A stretch of DNA of 64,000 bases from Tigriopus japonicus (lineage: Eukaryota > Arthropoda > Copepoda > Harpacticoida > Harpacticidae). The DNA is taken from the NCBI GenBank assembly GCA_010645155.1, contig CM021316.1, positions 2,860,712 to 2,924,711 on the forward strand. The letters are read 5' to 3'. Shown here piece by piece: positions 27,701 through 38,564 of the stretch. The notes under the pieces are model-generated. The model did not search any database. It was not told the DNA's origin and worked only from the letters and a program-made list of their open reading frames with translations. Each line of letters starts with the position of its first letter. The stretch's first letter is position 1. The position numbers and the translations under genes were made by a program.

Positions 27701-30347
27701 TGTTGCTTAAGTTTCCTTCTGAACGTAAGTTTTAAGCTTCCGGCTGGAGAAACCGTTGGTTTTAGAACAACAATCGTGGAACTTTACCAGAAATTTGCCC
27801 AACATATTGGCAATCTTAAAGACAATTGCATAACGGTGCAAGAAAACATGTTTTGAACTTCAGGTTATGATTTCTGTTCTGATGATGGTCATATGACGCG
27901 CTCTGGGAAATAGTTTCGCCTTTGAAAGGCTTTTGATAACCTTGAGGCAAAAGAACTTATTCAAGTCTTCCATTGCCTAATTTGCGGTGTGTGGGAGCCG
28001 AAAGACAATGGATTTGACATTGTCAACCTACAGTTTGTACAACTTGCTTGGCCGACAGATAGAGACGAGAGTGTACCCGTCTATTAAGAGGGGTGTGTGA
28101 GTGTACTCGTACTCGTTGTTGCCTTTGGGAAGATATCCTGTAAGTGGATCATCAAGATCTGGCACTGCGAATGTGCTTGAGAACCTGCGATCCCACTTAT
28201 TAATAGCAAAGTGGCTGGCACTTCAATTTGGAGAACAACAAAACACACATGGTTGGGAACATTCTGAAGGTCACGTGGTAAAAATGACCTTGATTAGTAA
28301 TGACGACTGCCTTGGCGATCTCACGTCAACGTACGTATTCTCGGCTCTTTATGGATCTCTTACCCTCTCGGAATCTTCCACTCCAAAAACAGAAACAATG
28401 CGTTAAATCCTCCTACGCGGAGACGAAAAACAAAACACAAAACATGCCGAGACCCCCAAAGCCAAGTTCAATGTTCACCTACCTTTATGGCCATGAGCCT
28501 TAAAACACCGACACATTTGGAAGTGTCGGACATATGCACAATTGTTCCATTCATTTCCTCATAAGTGAAAACCAAGGATGAGTTAATGGGGAAAAACTTA
28601 CATAGCTTTGATCATAAATAATCAGTCGGTGTTTGCTTCAATGAGGGTAAAAACACTTTTAGAGAGCTTGGTGGATGGAAAAGGAAAAAAAAACATTCAG
28701 AGATCTTATCTGGATAATTACTGAAACAGTATCACTCACGAACCAAATAGTCTTGAGAGAAATGATCGTCTTGAGGACTGCTGTGGCTACTTTTTCCAAG
28801 TAGCCCAAGACCTCTAGGTTGCTCAGTTCCAGCTTTTAAAGAGGAATATTTTAGTCTCATCCATGTTGGCGTGGGTCTAGGGCGTGTTTTATGAAAAGTT
28901 CGCCCGTGCCAAGGCGTCCTTGTTGAGAGAGGTCTACCTATTTCTAATCATTACTTTCGGCTCCTCACGTGTTTGGAGCATGTGGCCAATTACAGAAAGA
29001 GTAATTCATGAAGGAAAAGACTCATTGGAATTTGGACACCAGCCACACATGGGATTGTTGTTCAGGTACTGTTCTGGATTTAAGGATCCAACCTTTGGGC
29101 CAAATTGCCGCAATTGAGCCTCAACTGCTGGACGATGGATGCATTTCATTTGGCATTGTTTATGGCGAGTGTCAAGAAAAGTCGTGTGTAGCAATGGATC
29201 AGCCTCAAGTCGACCTGGTGTAACAAACATACTTGAGTCAACCTAATCACCTCCGACGATGCATCATATTGCAAATTGAAGCTTTAATTGCCCACCCATC
29301 CATTTCCTTCCAAAGTGTCAGCGGCATTCCGGTTGTTGGCTGGTTGATTGGTTGGTTGAACTAGCGGACATGGTTCAACTTATTGCTGAGCGACTCACAT
29401 CTGGAGTTCTCGTGGCCATTACGAATGCATGAGCAAACTTACATCTTCGATGACGGGAACTTATCCGATCTTGGATCTCGCCACTTTCTAAATTGCATTC
29501 GATTTGAGTGAGCTACTGATCTTGCCCTTTATAGAGGTCATACTCAGTGGTATGGTGACCTCATCAAACTCTGGGAAGCATAAAGTACAAGGCTATTCTC
29601 TTAATCTCCGCTCGGGTCCGCCTTTGTCCGTACCTATCTCGCTAGGTTGAAGAAGTGATTCTAAACATGTGGGTTCTCTCAAAGGAAAATCCCGGTGTAT
29701 TGTTTATGCAATCTCTTCTCTCCCCTCTCTGGCAGATTTCACTGATTAACCGGAACAAATAATTCCATTCAAAAAAGCCGGACTTTTTCCTCCTCCACAA
29801 AGGCAACCTGATCAAGAGTCGGTGCAACTGTCCGAACAAGTCTTTGAATCGCAAGGACGATTTGTCTTCCCTCTCCCTCTCTCTCTCTCGGAAGAGAGAA
29901 AAAGATCACACGAGCTCGGTCCAAATCTCCAATACCCAAAGAGAGCTGCATTTTGTATAACATGTTTTTCTTTTGCAGCTACTGCACAGCACAGAGCAAG
30001 TTCAAGAAAACGACATTTTTGGAGATGCGTTTAGGTGGAAAAAAATCGAGCCCAAGGCGAATTGGCATTCGGTGACGCTGGGCTCCATTTTCCTAAAGCA
30101 TTTCATGGTCAAATTTGATTAGAGTGTAAACAATGGTGGACTGCATGCCGCTACGAATGGCCTGAAAAGATGCCATGAGCTGCTCACTCAATGCACGAAA
30201 AAGACAAGCAATGTTTTTTAAAGACATTCATTCGGACGTCTTGGTCAGCTGTTGCTTGAAGTTGGAGATGTCAGCTGAATTAAAAGGAAGGGTTACAAAA
30301 GGCCAAAGAGTTGCTGGCAGACACTGAAAAGAGGTTTTTAAGATATA
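21707..30347. other. Gene-free stretch, A/T- and CT-rich in parts
   Basis: No recognisable coding sequence. Open frames on the minus strand near 22356-22743 and 26521-26859 are 83-112 codons and partly protein-like, but overlap one another in different frames and match nothing I know. A CT run lies at about 29870-29890. The right end is probably the 3' flank of the minus-strand RASSF gene. Confidence 0.45.
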
Positions 30348-30353
30348 TTTATT
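30348..30353 (-). terminator. Polyadenylation signal AATAAA for the RASSF gene
   Basis: Canonical AATAAA on the minus strand about 590 bases downstream of the RASSF stop codon. It is the nearest canonical hexamer I noticed; the implied 3' UTR is about 0.6 kb. Confidence 0.5.
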
Positions 30354-30944
30354 GTTCTCCTCAGAGGAGAGAGTGACAAGACTGGAACTGTTTCAATCCT
30401 TTTCATAAAGACTCCATTAAATCGCTTGTCCCCCAGGGCAAAACTGCATATCACTCATGGAAAATGTACATTTGCGTTTGAAAATCCTGCAGGCGGGACC
30501 CCAGCTTTAAAACCCATTCACTTTTGAGGTGTGCGGATAGAAGATCAGAGTGGAAACCCTAGGCCTAGTACATGGTGGATGGCTTGTTCTCAGACAAAGC
30601 TATTGTTTCATGAGAGCCCACTTGGTAATTGATTGCCCATTATGTGCAAAATTTCCAGACAAAGTTGCAAAATCTCCTGTTCAATTTTCGGTAGTTTGTT
30701 CGATATCTTCGCGGGAAATGAGGCGACAATAAATCGTAGAAGTTTGTTTGACTGGCTTTGATATATATTTCTCATGTTGTGTTATCGCTTATGAAAGAAC
30801 ACTTAATGGGTGAGGAGTGGTGGAGCACTTTCATGAATTTAAGTCGAAACAATCCAGACTAGAACATGAGGAAACCGTTGCCGTTTCCACCTCAGATCGG
30901 AAAAGAGCGCCATGTTTTCCCGGTGGTGGTTTCCGTTTGTTGTT

Positions 30945-32903
30945 TCACACCAGAGTGTCTAAAACGTAGGTACCCTCATCACTGCTGGAATGAAGTGAGC
31001 TCAAGCCCGTGTCCGAATTTGAGTCCAAGTCCCCAGAGGCATCAGCAGATTTCAGGATGGATTTGGTGTATTGAGACACAGAGGACGAAGAGTTTTGTCG
31101 ATTGCGATCATTGTACTTGGAAAAGGGGAAGTCTCCCGGAGGAATAGGAGGAAGGTCAGGGGTGGACATGATATGGTCTCGCTCACTGAATCGTACACTC
31201 TTTTCACTGGAAGCACTTCCACTGCCGCTCGAATTGCCCGAAGTCGAACTTCCCGGACTGCCAGTGGCATTGATTCGAGAGGAATCCGAGCAAATGGTAG
31301 GTGGAATCCCTAAGAGATGTTCCAAGGCTCCAGTTTTGATATGAAGGCTGTCCTTGAAGGCCTGAAAGTCTTTTCTTGAGCACGGATTGACTTGGTCATA
31401 GAGTTGAGAATTCGAGAGCTGATACTGACGACCAGGGTTGAGGATGTCGTTGATAAGCTCTTCATCCAGGTCATCGTCATCTAAGGTACCGGAATCTTGG
31501 GTTGGACTTGTCGTCACGGAAATGGGCTCTTCCATATCGTGGAAGAGACTTTGGCATTCGAATGCATTCAACCTTTGGAGCTGATCCTCCAGTCGATGGC
31601 CCTCATCTTCAATTGAGGTGACTGACTTCTCCAATTGGAACATGAGAGCCTTCCGATCTTCGAAGGCTGACCGCATGGACGAGATCAATTGTCGATTGTA
31701 GTCGATTTCTTGGCCCACTTTGTCATTAAGAGAGCGAAGTCTGGTCACCTCTTTAGATGTCATATCTAAATCGGAAGACTTGAAAGGCGGTGATTTTGAA
31801 GAATCCTGTGAGTCCACACTGATTTGGCAATGCAAGTCGCTCAGGCGTTCTTCAGCCTGTTCCAATTGCTCGTTGAGAGCATGGACTTTGTGCAAAGCCT
31901 CCACCATTTCTTCAACACATTCAGGTACACTCTCACTTTTTCCCCCGAGTTGGGGCTGAGACAGGGATTTACTCTTGGACAGAGAAGAGGAGGAAGAAGT
32001 AGAAGAGGGTTTGACCCCATTGGGCACTTGATTCTCCCCGTCCGAGAGGTTTTCTAAGTAGGCATTAAGGAGGTAGTTTTTGCCTGCCGTTTTGGTCCGA
32101 CTGTCGTGGACCTTCTGCTCGATGCTATCAATCTGACCCTCTCGCTCTTGTAACTTCTTCAATTGTGTATGAATTGTTTCTCCTTGGGTGAGGATTATGC
32201 GCATTAGCCTCTCGATCTCACTCGTCTTGGAGAGTGACCTGGAAGAGGCATTCCGGGATGTCAGGGCACTTGGATGCACGGTGTCAATCGAGTTCATGGA
32301 GGATGATCGACCACCTGCCAATCGGGAATTTCTTCTCCTGGTCTTTAAAGTATTGGAAGTCCGAGATGACTTGGAATCCGTCCGGTGATGATGAGATTGG
32401 GGGGCATGATGGTGTTGATGGCCTGATGGGTACGAGGTAGTAGACGAGGTGTTCTCATTGTTGGTAGTGGTGGCAACTGCTGCCTTGACAGCTCTGCTCA
32501 CGGTTGTCCTGGGTAAAGAGGAAGTGTTGTTGACATGAGCTGTCGTTGCTGCACTTTCACCAAGCTCTGCAGTCGATGTTGCAGTCGATGCGCCGGGAGG
32601 GGCTGCCGAGTTCGAGGTAATCCGTTTGACAACAAACCGAACCTGACTCCGCTCCTCGCCCCATGCCGACCAGAGCTTCAAGACCCTGGAGGAATTGCTC
32701 AAGGGCCTTTCGACCCCCCTCCATTGCTCGACCAAGACCAATTGTTGACTCGTGGCCTTAATCTCGGACTCGGTGAACTTCTTCCGCGATTTGACCACGT
32801 GGGATCGGACCAAAGAATGGAGCACATCTTGGCATGTGGTGTATTTGGTAATGCCGGAGACCCACTTGGGCCTGTCGTGGAACCAGAATGGAATCTCAGC
32901 CAT
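30945..32903 (-). CDS. RASSF9/10: N-terminal RASSF family scaffold protein (RASSF9/10 class, Meru-like)
   Basis: A single uninterrupted 652-residue frame. Residues about 3-96 form a Ras-association (ubiquitin-like) domain with family motifs VSGITKYTTCQDVL, VEQWRGVERPL and LKLWSAWGEE. Residues 97-225 are a Ser/Thr/His-rich linker (HHH runs at 161-174). Predicted coiled coils lie at about 228-265, 329-362 and 385-450. An acidic DDDDLDEE patch (475-482), a KSVRF motif (568-572), a Pro-rich stretch (581-589) and a conserved-looking DSNSDTGLSSLHS tail precede the C-terminal DTLV, a class I PDZ-ligand pattern. ATG at 32903 has A at -3 and G at +4, and an in-frame TGA lies nine bases upstream, so no longer start is possible in this exon. 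N-terminal RASSF proteins act at the cell cortex and junctions; Drosophila Meru links planar polarity to Par3/Bazooka. RASSF9 and RASSF10 cannot be told apart here. Confidence 0.9.
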   Translation of the reverse strand: MAEIPFWFHDRPKWVSGITKYTTCQDVLHSLVRSHVVKSRKKFTESEIKATSQQLVLVEQWRGVERPLSNSSRVLKLWSAWGEERSQVRFVVKRITSNSAAPPGASTATSTAELGESAATTAHVNNTSSLPRTTVSRAVKAAVATTTNNENTSSTTSYPSGHQHHHAPQSHHHRTDSKSSRTSNTLKTRRRNSRLAGGRSSSMNSIDTVHPSALTSRNASSRSLSKTSEIERLMRIILTQGETIHTQLKKLQEREGQIDSIEQKVHDSRTKTAGKNYLLNAYLENLSDGENQVPNGVKPSSTSSSSSLSKSKSLSQPQLGGKSESVPECVEEMVEALHKVHALNEQLEQAEERLSDLHCQISVDSQDSSKSPPFKSSDLDMTSKEVTRLRSLNDKVGQEIDYNRQLISSMRSAFEDRKALMFQLEKSVTSIEDEGHRLEDQLQRLNAFECQSLFHDMEEPISVTTSPTQDSGTLDDDDLDEELINDILNPGRQYQLSNSQLYDQVNPCSRKDFQAFKDSLHIKTGALEHLLGIPPTICSDSSRINATGSPGSSTSGNSSGSGSASSEKSVRFSERDHIMSTPDLPPIPPGDFPFSKYNDRNRQNSSSSVSQYTKSILKSADASGDLDSNSDTGLSSLHSSSDEGTYVLDTLV

Positions 32904-32913
32904 CCTCAATCAT
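32896..32913 (-). promoter_or_regulatory. Five-codon upstream ORF overlapping the RASSF start
   Basis: ATG at 32913 begins a reading frame M-I-E-D-G-stop whose TGA lies inside codons 2-3 of the RASSF frame. Its ATG has a poor context (C at -3), whereas the RASSF ATG ten bases downstream has a strong one. By established scanning rules most ribosomes would pass it, but it could dampen translation of the main frame. Confidence 0.5.
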
Positions 32914-33021
32914 GGGTTGAAAGGTATGTTGCCCAACCAGCTGCAATGCACCTCTCGAGAAACTCTCAATCAGCTGCTATCGTCGTTGGCGAGTCCAACT
33001 TGATCGAGCTTGGAGTGCGGC
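32904..33021 (-). other. 5' UTR part of the RASSF coding exon, with splice acceptor
   Basis: A strong acceptor (TTTCTCCCTTTATTTCAG on the minus strand) ends at 33022, so the exon most likely begins at 33021 and carries about 118 bases of 5' UTR. The first exon and promoter must lie further right (higher coordinates); I could not locate them. Confidence 0.55.
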
Positions 33022-36000
33022 CTGAAATAAAGGGAGAAATCTGAGATTAATTTCATGGCTTTCATTGCTCTTTGTCTTTGTTCTGCGTCTTTTGAATCTG
33101 ATAATTTGATTTCCATTATTTTGTTCTCGCCTTTTGTCTCCGCATTCCAAGATCACTCTGTGCATGTCCATGAACAGAAATATTTTTCTACTCGCACAAA
33201 CCTTTGCTCCTCAAGGCAATAAGAGTCTTGACACAAATCACAAGGATAGAGATAGAGAAAGAAGAAATTCGGGAGGCTGACTAACGAATCCAAGGGGGAA
33301 AACCGAAATCCCCTCCAAATATCGCACGATTCTGTCGAGCCCATTTCATGACCTGAATATGCAAATTGAAAAGAACTCAAGCTATCGCCTGGACTACACA
33401 TTCTTCGCACACGTGGAGATACGAACCCACCATGTCCAGACCTAAATATCATTGGGTGTGACCTGCATTAAGAGTTTCTATCTTCTCGAGAAGAAGAAGA
33501 AAAAAAATTTGCTCACCAGACACCTTCATGGCAAAGGAACGCAAGAAGAAAGAAAGATACAAATCCAATTAGCTTGCATTCATCCTCTTAAGTTATTACC
33601 TTAATTTCTCTTTCCCAGCCCAGTAGATCCGAGATGATGCCACAGCTCAATTCATTAGAAACCAGGCAGATGAATCTCATTTCACCTCAAGAAAGAACGA
33701 TTACGAAAAAGTGAGCAGAGAGAAAAGACCGAGGGCTCGCCGAAGACGTGTTGAATTCAATTTGGTGAGTGTATCAAACGCTGTCTCATCTAGCCCTTGG
33801 AGGTTTTATAGGCCCCCGAAAATTTTCGAATCGTTTCCCGGTTTACCCTGACAGGAAAAGTGGGGTTGGTTTGTATACGCTTAACAATGAGTGCCAATAA
33901 AAAGGTGTCAGAGACCTATAGTTTCCCTACAGCTAAATAGTCGAGCGCTTTTTTGGCCCCAAGTGCGTCCCAATCTTGATATCCAGGAAGGTTGAAAGGT
34001 CTCGTGGCATCCCGTGGAAACGGTTCCCACAATTAAAGTAAAATCAATTGCCCTTGTTGGTCGTGCCGTCGATTGTAGCTAGCAGGTTTTCTCTAGAAAT
34101 CGAAATGACACTCTGTCGGTCTCTCTTTGTGCCATTCATTTGTCACCCTTGGCCTGTTCTTTTATATCCTCCGTATATGTTATACAACACATCGAGATTT
34201 GCTCGAAAATCTTCCCTCTCAGGATGGCAAAACGGCCTGCTGCGTCATTCCTTCTGGTACACATGTAGTATTGGGTGGCTGCTCATGAATATGCAGAAGT
34301 GTGAGCAGTCGTAAGGCCTATGGCATTCCTCTCTCGCCCAACTCAAGAGCACAGCCAGTCAATCCTCCAATCAGCCATAGGTGATCGAATGTGTGAACCA
34401 TTCGTCTAATGAGGACTTGACTAACTAGTTCGATAGAGAGCGTTCAGTGTGACCAACTATTGCTGGGCCTCAATTGATTCGCCTCAAAGCCAAGTCGAAC
34501 CGTCTCTCCGACCATCTATGACGAGGAGTGATATCGCTCGAGCCACTGGCAATGTGATTGCACATTATGGGTGCGGAGTGGTGGCAAGAAACGAAGCCTC
34601 AAAGTCGACAGCCCCGCCTTGATCGTTCGTCTCCATACTCCAGAAGTGAGAGAAATCAAGCCATTTGATCATCTGAGAAATCTTATCCAGACCATTCATC
34701 CAGGTACTTGAATGCGCATAAAAAAACTTTCTCAAGCTCCCCGGATACTACTACTGGTTGGTCCATGGGCAATTCCCAGCCTTCGTTGGGGTTATCACTA
34801 CATAATTTGTAAGTTTAACCATGAAATGAAATGCCATGCTTGGACGGTAGGAACCGTAATTACGAGTCGAGAGATTCCATCTTCATTCAAATTGTCTCAC
34901 GGAGAGGGGAATGGTCAGGGAAAACAGCCAATGTTTTCCGATCAGAAAACCATAATAACCACGGCGCTTCCGGTGGTTATCGATAAGATAATGCCAAAAA
35001 AATACTTGAGGTCAATGGCTAATCCAATGGCAATCGGAAATGCAGTACAATTCAACAAAGAGGAAAGAACAAGCGTTTTGTCAAAATATTAGATAAGAAA
35101 ACCGCCAAGAAACAACGTTTCATTTTTGAAAAGACGTTTTGTCGTTCTCGTGTGATTTCCTTAAGCAAACAGGAAGCCTCCAATTTCCACTTGTTTTTAA
35201 AGTGACTGCCGTTCTAACCCGTTGACGAGACAATTGCCTTTATTTTTCCGCTATTAGACACGTTCTTTCCCGACTTCATTTAGATCCATCCCAAATTGAG
35301 TAAGTTTTACGTAAAACAACCCGTTTGTTGGTTTACTCATTCTCTCCCCCCCCCCCAAAAAAAAGCGAAGATGAGTGAATGTCAGAGTGCTGAGAATTGA
35401 AATGTTTGATCTGCGAAGCGTTTCTTCATCAAATATTTCATTTCCAAGTGATTGACAAGGTCGATGACGAGAGACTAAAGGAAGCAAGACCAAGCGCAAC
35501 CAAGAATTAGGGCATCTAAGTGGAAAAGACAGGTGTGAAGAATGGGTCGGAGAAAAAGACAGGTGTGGTCCTTTGGGCGACGATGTGATCTCGTCTTAAG
35601 ATATCTCCGCATGAAAAGAAGGCTCTTTTGCAGGAGGCTCCACTCTTTGGCAATCCTCTTCAATCGGAACAAAGAGTGTTGAGAGGGCGATTGAAGCTTA
35701 AATGCACTACAGTGGAGGCATGGAGGCACTTCATACTATCCCCGATTTCGTCGAGTTATAGACTTGGAATTCATTCGACGACATCTAGTCGATTTCGACC
35801 CTGAAATGCCCTTATCTGGGAGGGGGTCAAACATGAAACACTTCCGAAGAACCAATATTGCCTTATACGACGACCGTGTGACATTTCCCTGCCACAGAAC
35901 TATGCCTTTATTTGGCCGCCACCAAAATTCCTACCTCGTGTAATTTAATTCGAAGCCAATCTCGAATTGGATGCGGATAATGATAATCAAAATCTCTGTC

Positions 36001-38258
36001 TTTGAGACTGCCAAGTGCCATCTTTCCGGTAGAACCGCACAAAGTCAAGAAGTCAAGTCAGAGCTCTAAGGTCAAATGAAGGTAGAGAGAAAGGCAAGAA
36101 ACCCCAGGAGATAAGATCATTATATTATGTAAGTGCACCAAACCAGCACGAGGCACACTGTCATTTGTCAGTAAGTGAGCTAGCCCACAGGAGGGTACAT
36201 ATGACACGGAGCATGACCTTACCATATTCAGTTACTCACAGGTTCTTGTCACGGGATGCCATTGCCCAATTTTCACTTTTTCCCTAATGGAAACCTTCAA
36301 ATGGCCGGCCACAAGTTCAGGATCACTCGGGACCTAAACTACACAAGCTTGAGAGCTCAATTGAACATCTAACTTTGAGCCCTGTGAAGGCAATTCCATA
36401 GGTTGTGTCAGAATCATTGCTGTAGTGTAGTGCCTTTTCGAACATCCCCGATCCCCTGGAAATGATGGTGTGAAAAGTATAGGCCAGATCCCAATTCCTG
36501 GCTTTGAGCTCGGCAATGTTCGTAGTTTGAACCATCACCATTTACCAGCCAACCAAGTCATCCTTCTCTCCTCGTTCTTCGCCTCCTCCATCAATAATGC
36601 TTAAGTGTCAAAGTATGGTTCCTTGGTTTCTCGAGGATAAGATGGGTGAGAGACGACCAAGAATGAGTACGAGATAGATAGAGGGAAGGTGAGAAGAGGT
36701 CTTCTTGCAAGTGTGAAATAGTAATTTGTGAACAATTTGCTGCGCAGAAGGGCCATAATCTTCATTTCATTTCTAATGCAATGATCACTCGGTTTTTGAA
36801 CCAGGTCTGTGTCAAAATGGCCCCAAGGTCAAGGCGACTGACTTATGAATTGATTACACATTATTGGCCAATTTTGGCGTTAAAGCGTTTTCCAAATTAT
36901 GTTGTTCGCTCGATTTTCCCGGTATCGAAGACTATAAATCTGACCTCATCTGTCATTAGATACCGTGGGGGTTTCTGGTTGAGGTATGTGTGTGTGTGTA
37001 TATCTGCTAATCACATGGGAACAACTGTTCCAATGGCAGATTGCTCCATTTACGTTTGGCCACCAAATGAGAAAATTGCTCTATTTTCTCAAGTACGGAA
37101 ACGAACTAGAAACAACAAAATCTTCGCACGTTTCCATTCAGCTCGATCGACTTGGGGCTAGGGAAGTTCTCAAATTGTGAGAAAACTGCCAGATATAATG
37201 GCCAAATTTCGTGCCACCTTATGGACCTCCCTCCATTCCAGAGACTCCGAATTGGTTTCCCACTTCAACGTGGTCGCTCTGACTTCAACAAACAGTGTAT
37301 CGCTGAATAATGGTGATTTGCTGACAACTGACTGATCTGGTGTATCTTCCGTACTTTGGGTTTCTATTCTGAAAGCCTGTCTCGTCACTCTGGTACAATA
37401 AGGACTTCTCTGTTGTGATGAAAAGTACATCTTCAGTGTTGGCAAGCAGCTCGCGCCAATGATTTATTACTCATCAAAAAATCTTCCTCAACCTTGCCCA
37501 AAAATCAACCTCGACGTTTGCTCACATTTCTCAATTCCATGTACAGCCATACAGTGATGAAACTGGCGATTGCCCGAGCCACGTGTATCAATCGAGAGCA
37601 AACGTATGTACGTACGTGTATGTATGTTTCTCATCGATGATTTGGTAGCTGGTTGGATCAAGAATGGAGCACTGCAAGAAGAGTGCCCGAGATGAGTGAA
37701 AGTTCATCCACACTTGATTGAAGGCATCCAAGCTGAATAGGTAGGAAGTTGAACTTTGCCAATGAACTCGACATCAATCCTGACCTCAAGAGGTCTGGTC
37801 ATGTTCGTGGTATAGCTAGTATTCACTCCCATTACCCTCAACCCTGGTTCCTCATTGTAGACAAAGTTCAGACAACGACCAACCGGTCACAGCCATTCTA
37901 ATGCACATGGTGTGCAAGAACCATGGACAAAGGCATCTTAAGTGAATGCCGTGCTCATTGCATACCAATAGGCCCATTATTCTACTCAGGCCTCCCACAA
38001 TATGGAGCAAGGAGAGGGAGCTCCGAGCAAGCTGCCTTCGAGGACTTGACACACACTCACATTATGAGCAAGCGGAGATTGGCATTGTCTTTGAAGCCTG
38101 CGTTGACAACTGAAACTATCCAGGATGATTTAGCATCAAATTCTATTATTCCACCCTGTTGTGAAATCGCACAGGGTCGGAATCAGATGCACTCGTTTCC
38201 AGATGCAATAAAGTACCGCTCGGATTAGGACATGTGTGTGCATGTAGAACGTACGTAC

Positions 38259-38564
38259 TTATGGTAGGTAACCCTGCATTATCATGGCCTGAGAAAAGAA
38301 GAAAAGGAGAAATGGATGTTCCAGTTCATCTTTGAATAGTTCTCTCAAGTCCTCAATGATGTCTTGAAGCCTCTCTTGAGAAGTTTCATGCGAAACACTC
38401 GAGAGATCATTGCTCCCTTGATGTGAAGTGTTGGTAATCTGGGAGTGAGGTACGACGCCGTAGATGTCGTGTCCAAATGAGAACATATCCCTGGCTGGTG
38501 CTATTAAAAGAGCCTCCTCCTCCTCCTTCTTCTTCTCGATTTGCACTCCCAGAATGCAACTCAT
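38259..38564 (-). CDS. Unassigned 101-codon open frame, possible exon
   Basis: ATG to TAA with protein-like composition: a Lys/Glu run (KKKEEEE, from a GAA/GAG tract), then a polar segment, then an amphipathic-helix-like ERLQDIIEDLRELFKDELEH. A strong pyrimidine-rich acceptor ending CTCAG lies inside the last part of the frame (about 38290), so the terminal residues after ELEH may be intronic sequence. I recognise no family, and chance can produce frames of this length here. Confidence 0.25.
   Translation of the reverse strand: MSCILGVQIEKKKEEEEALLIAPARDMFSFGHDIYGVVPHSQITNTSHQGSNDLSSVSHETSQERLQDIIEDLRELFKDELEHPFLLFFFSQAMIMQGYLP

Noticed and set aside
31052..33044. Several plus-strand and alternative-frame open reading frames of 60-169 codons across the RASSF gene
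   Set aside because: They are antisense or frame-shifted shadows of the RASSF coding region; none shows a family motif.
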